5,787 nucleotides of DNA from Acidobacteriaceae bacterium. Lineage in GTDB: Bacteria; Acidobacteriota; Terriglobia; Terriglobales; Acidobacteriaceae. Below, in pieces: positions 1 to 5,578 of the stretch. Below the pieces are notes generated by a model that saw only the letters and a program-made list of their open reading frames with translations, had not been told where the DNA came from and made no database searches. The DNA lies in contig WQYS01000170.1 in assembly GCA_009781125.1 (NCBI GenBank), positions 1-5,787 on the forward strand. The letters are read 5' to 3'. Position 1 is the stretch's first letter. The number at the start of each line of letters is the position of its first letter. Made by a program: the position numbers and the translations under genes.

Positions 1-520
1 ACCAGAGCATGACCTGACGATCAGTCTTGGTCTTGAACTCGGCGATGTCGTTGCGAATCTGGGTGGCCAGGTCACACTTGTTCTTGGCGGACTTGATCTT
101 CTTGCCCGTAAGCCGCTTGACGTAGTGCTGGTCGAAGGCGGCAGGCATGGGCTCGATGGATTGCAGGTAGGGCTTCATCTGTTCGATCTGGTCGCGGTCG
201 AGCACCGACGCGGTGCGGGCGGCGTCGTACAGGTTGCCGCCGAAGATGTCCCATCCGGTAAAGACGATGTCGTTCAGATCGGCCAGAGGAACGAAGTCCT
301 TAATGAGCGGGCTGCGGCCGTCGGTGCGCTTGCCGAGACGGATGGTTCCCATCTGCGTGGTCGAACCGATAGGGAGCGCCATGCCGCGGCGCACGGCCTC
401 GACTCCAGCGATGAGCGTGGTGGCGACGGCCCCCATGCCGGGAACCATGACACCAAGTTTTCCTTTGGCTGGCTTAATGCTGCTTGCGGTCGGGTTGGCC
501 GCAGATTCTGACGTAGACAT
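1..520 (-). CDS. ino1: Inositol-3-phosphate synthase, N-terminal part (gene runs off the left edge)
   Basis: Converts D-glucose 6-phosphate to 1D-myo-inositol 3-phosphate with bound NAD, the entry step to inositol and inositol-lipid synthesis in the cytosol. The visible 173 residues begin MSTSESAANP, a short polar lead. A glycine-rich Rossmann NAD loop (VPGMGAVATT, residues 26-35) follows, then IAGVEAVRRG (37-46) and a TGWDIFGGNLYDAA stretch (88-101), all typical of this family. The family is usually somewhat over 400 residues, so more than half is missing at the left edge, including the catalytic lysine region. The start at 520 is supported by a GAGGTG ribosome site at 530-535, about 9 nt upstream. 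No damage is visible in the part seen. The gene has its own upstream region with a candidate promoter and a palindrome. The call rests on motif recognition; the exact symbol is conventional. Confidence 0.88.
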   Translation of the reverse strand, partial: MSTSESAANPTASSIKPAKGKLGVMVPGMGAVATTLIAGVEAVRRGMALPIGSTTQMGTIRLGKRTDGRSPLIKDFVPLADLNDIVFTGWDIFGGNLYDAARTASVLDRDQIEQMKPYLQSIEPMPAAFDQHYVKRLTGKKIKSAKNKCDLATQIRNDIAEFKTKTDRQVMLW

Positions 521-569
521 GCTTGCTGACACCTCGCATAAAAATTCTTCCGAACATGACGGAGTATCT

Positions 570-599
570 ATTATCAATTACAAAGAAAACCAGATGCAA
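570..599 (-). promoter_or_regulatory. Candidate sigma70-type promoter for the inositol-3-phosphate synthase gene
   Basis: Read on the minus strand, a GATAAT hexamer (570-575, five of six matches to TATAAT) lies 18 bp downstream of TTGCAT (594-599, three of six matches to TTGACA). This would start transcription near 563 and give a leader of about 40 nt before the ATG at 520, which includes the GAGGTG site. The region is AT-rich compared with its surroundings. A small inverted repeat, TGCAA-5 nt-TTGCA (595-609), overlaps the -35 hexamer and could be a protein site or chance. The -35 match is weak, so this is only a plausible assignment. Confidence 0.35.
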
Positions 600-621
600 C
601 GAAATTGCACTATTCTAAGGG

Positions 622-635
622 CGTTACCGGTAACG
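622..635. promoter_or_regulatory. Perfect 14-bp palindrome, possible LacI-family operator
   Basis: CGTTACCGGTAACG is perfectly self-complementary. A GTTACC/GGTAAC dyad around a central CpG step is the general form of LacI-family operators; as I recall, the E. coli gluconate repressor GntR uses a similar core. It lies about 87-102 nt upstream of the synthase start codon and about 60-70 bp upstream of the predicted transcription start, so it would act from an upstream position. No regulator gene is visible in the window. Seen: the palindrome. Inferred: any regulatory role. Confidence 0.4.
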
Positions 636-651
636 GAAAACCATTTCCCTT

Positions 652-690
652 GTCATTCCGAGCACAGCGAGGAACCTGCTTCTTGCCGGA
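652..690. repeat. Single-arm fragment of an intergenic repeat
   Basis: The stretch beginning GTCATTCCGAGCACAGCGAG, followed by GAACC, resembles one arm of the hairpin repeat at 3663-3794, whose arms read GTCATcCTGAGCGAAGCGAAG and GTCATTCTGA (second arm read in reverse complement). Here only one arm is present and it has diverged, with GCACAGCGAG where the other has GCGAAGCGAAG. No matching inverted arm is found nearby. It is probably a decayed or truncated member of the same dispersed family. Confidence 0.45.
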
Positions 691-694
691 AGTA

Positions 695-849
695 GCAAAA
701 ACGCTCGGGTGCCCCATCCTTGCGCAGTTTTATCGCGCAAGGGTGGGAATGCAGGATGCTCGATCAGCATGTTTCCATCCGAAACAGCGGTGAGTTGAGC
801 CGTATACTTTCCTACCCTTCGCAAAAAAACGCTCAGGATGGGGCACCCG
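695..849. repeat. Intergenic inverted-repeat element with 15-bp arms and an internal hairpin
   Basis: CGGGTGCCCCATCCT (706-720) is repeated as its exact reverse complement at 835-849, enclosing 114 nt without a gene. Inside, CCCATCCTTGCGC (713-725) can instead pair with 735-747 in a 13-bp stem with one G-T wobble and a 9-nt loop, so two structures compete for the left arm. A further ATGCT/AGCAT dyad lies at 756-770. The direct repeat GCAAAAACGCTC precedes the left arm (695-706) and recurs with two extra A residues just before the right arm (821-834). I see no transposase and no clear target duplication. This has the look of a dispersed intergenic repeat common in Acidobacteriaceae, an impression from memory. 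With the fragment at 652-690 it accounts for most of the 364-bp gap 521-884; I see no gene there. Confidence 0.6.
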
Positions 850-884
850 GACTGTTGCAGTAGGTCATGTTCTATCAGACGGGA

Positions 885-1511
885 TTACGCCTCTTCCGCG
901 CGGATGCGGTTTTTCCAGTGTGTGTACACGAACCAGGCGATCCCCGCGAGCAAGGCAACTTCCACCACAAGATGGAACCTGTGAAACGCCGCTTGGAACC
1001 GAGGATCGGAGTTCCACTCGGCGCCGAGCTTCATGCCCATGTATGCGAGCGCGTAGCACCACGGCCACGAACCGATGAAGGTGTAGATGTGGAAGCGTGT
1101 CTGATTCATCTTTGCCACGCCAGCCGGGAAGGCGATGAAGGTCCGTATGATGGGAAGCATTCGCCCGATCAGTACAGCCAGGGAGCCGTAGCGGACGAAG
1201 AAGCGGTCCACGCGGTCCAGATCGCGGCGGCTGAGCAGAACGAAGCTGCCGTAGCGCTCGACCATGGGGCGTCCGCCGAGCGCTCCGGCCCAGTAGGCGG
1301 GGATGGAGCCAAGGTTCGACGCCAGCGATGCCACCGTTGCCAGCAGGATCAGTTGCCACTGCGACGAGGCCAGCGCGTATCCCGCCAGCGGCATGATGAC
1401 CTCGGAGGGAATCGGAATACAGGCGGACTGGATCGCCATGAGGACAACGACGCCGGTATAGCCGCCATGGACAATCGCGGCAACGAGCAGGGCAATGATC
1501 TTCTCAGACAT
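885..1511 (-). CDS. DedA-family (VTT domain) inner-membrane protein
   Basis: A polytopic inner-membrane protein of 208 residues, the usual DedA size of about 200. Members of the family move or maintain lipid carriers such as undecaprenyl phosphate and phospholipids and affect membrane-potential homeostasis; which substrate applies here cannot be told. Visible family marks are the first membrane segment (about 6-30), IPIPSEVIMPLAGYA with acidic E37 (32-46), LGSIPAYWAGALGGRP (67-82), the cytosolic LLSRRDLDRVDRFFVRYG segment (92-109) and the re-entrant motif GRMLPIIRTFIAFPAG (116-131) with R117 and R123. A last hydrophobic span (181-196) is followed by a basic tail. It lies 71 nt downstream of the DUF805 gene on the same strand, so co-transcription is possible. 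No Shine-Dalgarno sequence precedes the ATG, but no better start is available. Confident of the family, not of the physiological substrate. Confidence 0.9.
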   Translation of the reverse strand: MSEKIIALLVAAIVHGGYTGVVVLMAIQSACIPIPSEVIMPLAGYALASSQWQLILLATVASLASNLGSIPAYWAGALGGRPMVERYGSFVLLSRRDLDRVDRFFVRYGSLAVLIGRMLPIIRTFIAFPAGVAKMNQTRFHIYTFIGSWPWCYALAYMGMKLGAEWNSDPRFQAAFHRFHLVVEVALLAGIAWFVYTHWKNRIRAEEA

Positions 1512-1519
1512 GTAGTGGC

Positions 1520-1525
1520 AGTATA
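1520..1525 (-). promoter_or_regulatory. Possible -10 box of a leaderless or near-leaderless dedA transcript
   Basis: Read on the minus strand, TATACT (five of six matches to TATAAT) ends 8 nt before the ATG of the DedA gene. Together with the lack of any Shine-Dalgarno sequence, this spacing is what a leaderless transcript would show. No -35 hexamer is visible at 17 bp. A six-base match in an AT-rich gap could easily be chance, and read-through from the DUF805 gene is an alternative. Confidence 0.22.
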
Positions 1526-1582
1526 TTTGGTTTGGCCATCTTTCTCATACGGCCAGGACAAATTACTGTTCGTTCGCAACAG

Positions 1583-2692
1583 CTATGGTTGAATCTCCTT
1601 GCGCGGATAGAACGTGTACGTCAGCACCATGAACGCGACGAAGCTGGGAATGTTGAGCAGGCGGACAAGGACGGTCAACATCTCATAAGTAGCCCGGCGG
1701 CTTGAGGATGATAGTGCGTGCTGCAGATTGATGGCTCCGGAGTACGCAAATATGCCCACAAAAATGATGGTCGCTACGGCAACGGCCCACGCGCAGGCCT
1801 TCACCAAAGCGTCGTTGCGAGGCGTAATCAAAAGCGAGATGCACCAGGCAATCAGCGGTATGACGAAGATTGTCCACGCAGCTATCCAAAGCCCCTGGCC
1901 TTGACTCAGGTGGACGAACTGAATGGGGATGTGCCTCATGGACGATACCAGTTGGAATAGGATCACGATGACCACCAGAGCGTACGCCAGCAGCAGGTAG
2001 ACCGGCACCTGCAACCTCAGGCCTGTCTTGCTGGAACGAAGCAGGAGAACTCCGGCTGCCATCAGCAGAAGCGCTAAGACAAAGTTCGGAAGAGTGAAGT
2101 GGGTAAAGAACTGAACGAGGTCGGGAAGAATATATCGAAAGGCGTCGGAAAAATCTTCCAGCAAAGGGGTTAAGCTACCGAAGGTAGTCAGGATGTGCAT
2201 CGGAAGCATGGAAAACAGGACGATCAGTGAGCCGATGGAGGCGAGGATGGCCGTGCGGCCGGCGTTGCGCATCCGGTCTGGTTCTGCATAGACCTCTTCG
2301 GTTAGCTTCGGATCGGGTCCGTACCGGTTCGGTCCGGGCTGTCCTTCGAGCAGCATGAGGATCAGCAGCCAGAAGCTGCCGATGAACGGAATGATGCCGA
2401 CAAGAATCATCCATCCGCTCATGCCCCGATCGTGCAGCCTCCGGACGGAGACCGCCATGCCGGGTAGAAGAACCGCGATGGCATAGACGGAGGAAAGGTA
2501 ATAGACTGTGAGCGCCAGCTCCGCAGGTTCCAGATTCCTGTCCTGAAGCCGCAACGTCACGATGAGCATCGTTACAAACGTCCAGGCAAACGAGAAGATA
2601 GCGTTGAACAGAAAGAACATCCAGTATTCTTTCCGTCGCGCGCGTCCGCTGAAGTCAGCGTAGTGACGTAAGACTTTGAGGTACCACTTCAT
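1583..2692 (-). CDS. DUF805 membrane protein with a long C-terminal multi-span extension
   Basis: A 369-residue membrane protein of unknown function. The N-terminal 130 residues are a clear DUF805 domain: YADFSGRARRKEYW (11-24), membrane spans at about 27-47 and 63-81, VRRLHDRGMSGW (83-94), a third span (95-115) and GQPGPNRYGPDP (117-128). Simple DUF805 proteins are only about 110-150 residues. Here some 240 more residues follow, with roughly six further hydrophobic spans (about 148-168, 203-218, 229-250, 268-288, 298-318, 338-362) and no domain I recognise. I chose the ATG at 2692 because AGGAG lies 6 nt before it and MKWYLKVLRHYADF is the normal start of the domain. A start at 2749 would add 19 residues with no homology-like feature. 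It is divergent from hemQ and followed at 71 nt by the DedA gene. No catalytic residue pattern is visible. Confidence 0.85.
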   Translation of the reverse strand: MKWYLKVLRHYADFSGRARRKEYWMFFLFNAIFSFAWTFVTMLIVTLRLQDRNLEPAELALTVYYLSSVYAIAVLLPGMAVSVRRLHDRGMSGWMILVGIIPFIGSFWLLILMLLEGQPGPNRYGPDPKLTEEVYAEPDRMRNAGRTAILASIGSLIVLFSMLPMHILTTFGSLTPLLEDFSDAFRYILPDLVQFFTHFTLPNFVLALLLMAAGVLLLRSSKTGLRLQVPVYLLLAYALVVIVILFQLVSSMRHIPIQFVHLSQGQGLWIAAWTIFVIPLIAWCISLLITPRNDALVKACAWAVAVATIIFVGIFAYSGAINLQHALSSSSRRATYEMLTVLVRLLNIPSFVAFMVLTYTFYPRKEIQP

Positions 2693-2857
2693 AGTCAGCT
2701 CCTGTTGGGTAGTTGAGGGGTTGTTAAAAAACCAGGCTGATTTTGACAATCATGATATAGCTTCGCCAGGTATTCCGCCAGTTACCCGTGTGAGACCTTT
2801 CGGTTCAGAGTCCCGGATGCCGTATTTTGCATCCATATACCGGAGACAATCAAAATC
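2693..2857. promoter_or_regulatory. Divergent promoter gap between the DUF805 gene and hemQ
   Basis: This 165-bp gap must hold the start signals for both genes, since they are transcribed away from each other. On the minus strand a TTGTCA hexamer (2744-2749, five of six matches to TTGACA) is followed at 17 bp only by a poor -10 sequence (TAACAA). On the plus strand TTGACA (2743-2748) is an exact -35 hexamer but has no -10 at the right distance. A TATACC sequence near 2836-2841 could be a -10 for hemQ, without a good -35. Unlike the gaps at 521-884, 3620-3839 and 4539-4774, this one holds no repeat element. The function is inferred from gene orientation; individual boxes are not convincing. 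Confidence 0.4.
2699..2703 (-). promoter_or_regulatory. Ribosome binding site that fixes the DUF805 start
   Basis: On the minus strand AGGAG sits 6 nt before the ATG at 2692, an ideal Shine-Dalgarno spacing. It lies inside the longer open frame that begins at 2749, so it argues for the internal start. Confidence 0.75.
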
Positions 2858-3619
2858 ATGGCTGAAGTAATATCCCCCAAACACGAAGTTTCCGACGCGA
2901 CTGTATCGGATGAATCTTCCCAACCCGCAGTCAGGCGCCAGATCGTCTGCTTCAGCTTCTACAAGGTTCTGCCGGAGTGGCGCCGCCTGCCGCAGGCTGA
3001 GAAAGACGCCCACAAGCGAGCGTTTGCCGATGTCCTGACGAAGTGGAATAAGCCGGGCGAGTTTCTGTCGCTGACCTACTCGACCGTGGGCACACGACGC
3101 GATGCGGAGATGTGTGTCTGGTCCATCGGCTACTCGGTCGATGCGATCAACCAGATGCGCGCCGAGTTGATGGCCACTCCGCTGGGCGGATACCTGACCA
3201 CTCCGCACAACTTTCTGTCGATGACCAAGCGCTCGCAGTACCAGATCGACCGTCCCGACGAGAGCGAAGGCGAGGGCCGCGGCGCGATTCGTCCCGGCGG
3301 ACACAAATATATCTTTGTCTATCCGTTCTGGAAGACGCGCGCCTGGTACCAGCTCCCGATGGAAGAGCGGCGGCGGCTGATGGGCGAGCATATTCAGGTA
3401 GGCCTGCTCTATCCGCGCGTCAAGCTGAACACGACCTATTCCTTCGGCATGGATGACCAGGAGTTCGTGGTCGCCTTCGAGACCAACTTCCCCGAGGACT
3501 TTCTGGACCTGGTGCAGCGCTTGCGCGAGACCGAGGTCAGCATGTATACACTGTCTGATACTCCCATGTTCAGTTGCATTCGATTGACTGCGGAGGAGAT
3601 GCTCGACCGGCTTGGCTGA
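2858..3619 (+). CDS. hemQ: Coproheme decarboxylase (HemQ/ChdC, chlorite dismutase family)
   Basis: Removes two propionate carboxyls from Fe-coproporphyrin III, using peroxide, to give protoheme. It is the last step of the coproporphyrin-dependent heme pathway and acts in the cytosol. The protein has 253 residues. The C-terminal half carries the family signature: KYIFVYPFWKTRAWY (150-164), LPMEERRRLMGEH (166-178) and the NTTYSFGMDDQEFVVAFET run (191-209), ending in SMYTLSDTPMFSC (228-240). Y155 in YPFWK fits the catalytic tyrosine, K159 the lysine four residues on, and H178 the heme-binding histidine. The 23-residue Tyr-His gap matches what I recall for actinobacterial enzymes rather than the 27 of Firmicutes. 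N191 sits where Firmicutes have the distal Gln. About 27 polar N-terminal residues precede the domain. A weak ribosome site, GGAG, lies 12 nt before the ATG. A true chlorite dismutase is unlikely given the YPxxK tyrosine. Confidence 0.9.
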   Translation: MAEVISPKHEVSDATVSDESSQPAVRRQIVCFSFYKVLPEWRRLPQAEKDAHKRAFADVLTKWNKPGEFLSLTYSTVGTRRDAEMCVWSIGYSVDAINQMRAELMATPLGGYLTTPHNFLSMTKRSQYQIDRPDESEGEGRGAIRPGGHKYIFVYPFWKTRAWYQLPMEERRRLMGEHIQVGLLYPRVKLNTTYSFGMDDQEFVVAFETNFPEDFLDLVQRLRETEVSMYTLSDTPMFSCIRLTAEEMLDRLG

Positions 3620-3662
3620 GGGTCAGTTTAAAATCAGCCTGGTCATCTCATTTTTTGATGGT

Positions 3663-3794
3663 GTCATCCTGAGCGAAGCGAAGGACCCCCGCATTTCGTT
3701 TGGTGTTGCATAATGTTCTCCATTGGGGTTTGTCGCCACTACGTGCAAAATGCGGGGGTTCTTCCCCTTCGCTTCGCTCGAGGGTCAGAATGAC
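3663..3794. repeat. Imperfect long-hairpin intergenic repeat between hemQ and nth
   Basis: The left arm (3663-3696) and right arm (3748-3794) are inverted copies. GAGCGAAGCGAAGG (3671-3684) pairs exactly with 3766-3779, ACCCCCGCATTT (3685-3696) with 3748-3759, and GTCATcCTGA (3663-3672) with the end of the right arm around 3785-3794 with one mismatch. Relative to the left arm, the right arm carries two short insertions, giving bulges in the stem. The loop is about 51 nt. There is no open frame in it. It could fold in the transcript downstream of hemQ and weakly terminate or protect it, but no T-run follows. A one-arm relative lies at 652-690. It appears to be a dispersed repeat family. Apart from this element the 220-bp gap 3620-3839 shows nothing clear. 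Confidence 0.75.
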
Positions 3795-3839
3795 GGCAAA
3801 AGTTTTTAGGCAGATTCAAAAAGAAGTGAATGGTTACGA

Positions 3840-4538
3840 ATGACGTTGAAAACCACGAAACAAAAGATAACTAAGACAAGGAATCCTCTCGCACCGGCGC
3901 GGGTGACGGAGATTCTGCAAGTGTTGGAGAAGACCTATCCCAAAGCGGTCTGCGCGCTCGATCATCGCAGCGCATGGGAGCTTACTGTGGCCACGATTCT
4001 CTCGGCGCAGTGTACCGACGTGCGCGTGAATATGGTGACTCCGGCGCTATTCAAGGCTTTCCCGACGCCGAAGGCGATGGCCTCGGCCTCGTTGCCGGAG
4101 ATCGAAGAGCTGATCCGGACTACAGGTTTTTTTCGTAACAAGGCGAAGTCCATCCTGGGCGCGGCGAAGCTAGTTGTCGAAGAGTTCGGCGGCAAGATCC
4201 CGCAGACGATGGAAGAGATTCTCCGTCTGCCCGGAGTAGCGAGGAAGACCGCAAACGTTGTTCTTGGATCGTGGTATAAGATTGCCTCCGGAGTGGTCGT
4301 CGACACGCATGTGATGCGGCTCTCGCATCGTCTTGAGCTGACCAGGGAGAAGGCTCCCGAAAAGGTAGAGAAAGACCTGATGCGGATTATCCCGCACGAA
4401 CGGTGGATCAGCTTTTCACACGAACTGATTCATCATGGGCGGCAGGTGTGCATAGCCCGGAAACCGAAATGCATGGATTGCACGCTGGAAAAACTATGTT
4501 TCTCCGGTGACAAGACGTGGAGTTCGCATAAGGAATAG
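3840..4538 (+). CDS. nth: Endonuclease III, DNA glycosylase/AP lyase
   Basis: Base-excision repair enzyme that removes oxidised pyrimidines such as thymine glycol and then cuts the abasic site by beta-elimination. It has 232 residues against 211 in E. coli; the surplus is a basic N-terminal tail of about 18 residues rich in Lys and Thr. Visible in order are the helical core (LSAQCTDVRVN, 54-64), the helix-hairpin-helix LPGVARKTANVVL (130-142) with catalytic Lys136, and VDTHVMRLSHRL (154-165) with catalytic Asp155. The [4Fe-4S] ligands are Cys204, Cys211, Cys214 and Cys220 in the exact C-x6-C-x2-C-x5-C spacing. The hairpin reads LPGVA where E. coli has LPGVG, a tolerated change. No in-frame start lies nearby upstream, and only a weak purine-rich AAGAAG, about 13 nt upstream, precedes the ATG. 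It converges on hemD; its stop codon touches the first hairpin of the repeat that follows. Confidence 0.96.
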   Translation: MTLKTTKQKITKTRNPLAPARVTEILQVLEKTYPKAVCALDHRSAWELTVATILSAQCTDVRVNMVTPALFKAFPTPKAMASASLPEIEELIRTTGFFRNKAKSILGAAKLVVEEFGGKIPQTMEEILRLPGVARKTANVVLGSWYKIASGVVVDTHVMRLSHRLELTREKAPEKVEKDLMRIIPHERWISFSHELIHHGRQVCIARKPKCMDCTLEKLCFSGDKTWSSHKE

Positions 4539-4730
4539 CGCTGAAAGCGCGATCTATACCAGCCTGGGGCGAAGCCCCAGGTAAAGGGCCCTCACGGATT
4601 AAAGGGCTGAAGGCCCGCTCTATAGATTTGTCCCACACCTATAGAGCGGGCCTTCAGCCCTTGATTCGAAACGGGGGTACTCTTACCCAGGGCTTCGCCC
4701 TGGGCTGGTATAGAACGCGCCTTCGGCGCT
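4537..4730. repeat. Compound inverted repeat of nested hairpins between convergent nth and hemD
   Basis: The whole block folds back on itself around 4626-4638. The innermost arms, 24 bp (4602-4625 and 4639-4662), are perfect complements with a 13-nt loop. Outside these is a diverged spacer (about 4583-4601 against 4663-4682), then long outer arms (4537-4582 and 4684-4730) that match well. Each arm also contains local hairpins with GAA or TTC loops: GCGCT-GAA-AGCGC (4538-4550), CCTGGGGC-GAA-GCCCCAGG (4563-4581), CCCAGGGC-TTC-GCCCTGGG (4686-4704) and GCGCC-TTC-GGCGC (4717-4729). Where the arms differ, the changes come in pairs that keep the local stems. The element fills most of the 236-bp gap and could act as a two-way terminator, though no T-run is present. 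I know similar GAAGCCC-rich repeats as common in acidobacterial gaps, from memory. Nothing else is seen in 4731-4774. Confidence 0.85.
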
Positions 4731-4774
4731 CAGGCTTGTCGTTAGTTTGCACACCTTTGGCGTTCTCCCGACAG

Positions 4775-5569
4775 TCAAAGTTTTTCATCCAGAGCTTCAA
4801 CCAGCGCTGGAATCGTTGATTCCAGTGCTTCAATATCTGGCGTAAGGCCAAGGTCTCGCATCGACTGCGAGGTAATCGGTCCAATCGAAGCCAGGGCTAC
4901 CGATGGCGGCAAGATCAGATTTGCCGCGTCCAGCAACGCGACCAGATTGCGAGCTGTCGAAGAGCTGGTGAAGGTTATGGCGTCCGGAAGATTCTTTGGC
5001 GAAGCGAAGAGTTCTTGCAGAGCAGGGATGGACTCCTCCGGAATTCGATTGCGGTAGGCTTCGGCGATGGTGACCGAAGCTCCTGCGCGCTTGAGTTCAT
5101 CGGGCAAGATGTCGCGGGCTACAGCCGCTCGAACCAGCAGAACACGCTTGCCAGCAGCCTCTGGAGCCAACGACTCGGCGAGTGATTCAGCCACATATCG
5201 CGGAGGGATCAGATCGACCTTGAGTCCCGCCGCTTGTACAGCCTTTGCCGTTGCCGGGCCGACCACGGCGATGCGCGGATCCCACTCATGCGCGATAAAG
5301 GTCGCCGCGGCGACCATGAATGGGGCACCCAGATTCGTACCCAGACGCGCCGTGAAGGCTTCAACCGCATTGGCGCTGGTAAAGACGAGCCAGTCGAAGC
5401 TCTCAAGCTGAGCGAGTGCTGTATCGAGCGAATCGAACGACTCCGGCGGGACGATCTCGATAGTGGGCACGAGTAGAGGAACCGCTCCGCGATCTTCAAG
5501 CAGAGCGGCAAGCTCAGAGGACTGGCCTCGCGTGCGGGTGACTAGAATCCGTTTCCTGGCGAGCGGCAT
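4775..5569 (-). CDS. hemD: Uroporphyrinogen-III synthase
   Basis: Closes the linear hydroxymethylbilane into uroporphyrinogen III with inversion of ring D, the branch point of heme, siroheme and corrinoid synthesis; a soluble two-lobed enzyme. The 264 residues match the usual 240-270. Marks of the HEM4 fold are ILVTRTRGQSSELAALLE (8-25), VPTIEIVP (34-41), DWLVFTSANAVEAF (59-72), AVVGPATAKAVQAAGL (101-116), KRVLLVRAAVARDILPDEL (141-159), AEAYRN (169-174), DAITFTSSSTARNLV (196-210) and LASIGPITSQSMRDLGL (226-242). Sequence varies widely in this family, so this conserved pattern is reassuring. The ATG at 5569 is preferred over an in-frame TTG at 5602, which would add 11 residues and start inside an inverted repeat. 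No Shine-Dalgarno sequence is visible before either. The upstream gene ends 33 nt before the ATG, suggesting an operon. Its 3' end faces nth. Confidence 0.93.
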   Translation of the reverse strand: MPLARKRILVTRTRGQSSELAALLEDRGAVPLLVPTIEIVPPESFDSLDTALAQLESFDWLVFTSANAVEAFTARLGTNLGAPFMVAAATFIAHEWDPRIAVVGPATAKAVQAAGLKVDLIPPRYVAESLAESLAPEAAGKRVLLVRAAVARDILPDELKRAGASVTIAEAYRNRIPEESIPALQELFASPKNLPDAITFTSSSTARNLVALLDAANLILPPSVALASIGPITSQSMRDLGLTPDIEALESTIPALVEALDEKL

Positions 5570-5578
5570 GACACGACA

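Noticed and set aside
125..695. Plus-strand open frames opposite the inositol-3-phosphate synthase gene
   Set aside because: They are antisense shadows of a well-supported conserved protein in a GC-rich gene, have no recognisable domains, and one runs on into repeat sequence.
820..860. Terminator for dedA on the minus strand using the run of T opposite 824-830
   Set aside because: No stable stem lies directly before the T-run; the nearest G- and C-rich bases belong to the long inverted repeat instead.
867..1592. A 241-codon plus-strand frame opposite the DedA gene
   Set aside because: The minus strand encodes clear DedA motifs over the same bases. The plus-strand translation is charged, low in order and matches nothing I know.
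2693..2749. Upstream extension of the DUF805 protein by 19 residues to a start at 2749
   Set aside because: The internal ATG at 2692 has an ideally placed AGGAG and begins the conserved domain; the extension has neither.
2739..2857. 8-bp inverted match GATTTTGA (2739-2746) and TCAAAATC (2850-2857) across the divergent gap
   Set aside because: Short, AT-rich and 103 nt apart; such a match is easily found by chance in a gap of this size.
2750..3391. A 213-codon minus-strand frame opposite hemQ
   Set aside because: Antisense to conserved HemQ motifs. It would also overlap the divergent promoter gap and has no family features.
3641..3660. T-run after hemQ as a rho-independent terminator
   Set aside because: The run of six T is preceded by no stem of useful length; only a 4-bp CATC/GATG pairing flanks it.
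4628..4884. Short open frames over the nth-hemD gap, on both strands
   Set aside because: They read through the hairpin repeat and into hemD antisense; the apparent coding comes from the repeat's GC-rich units.
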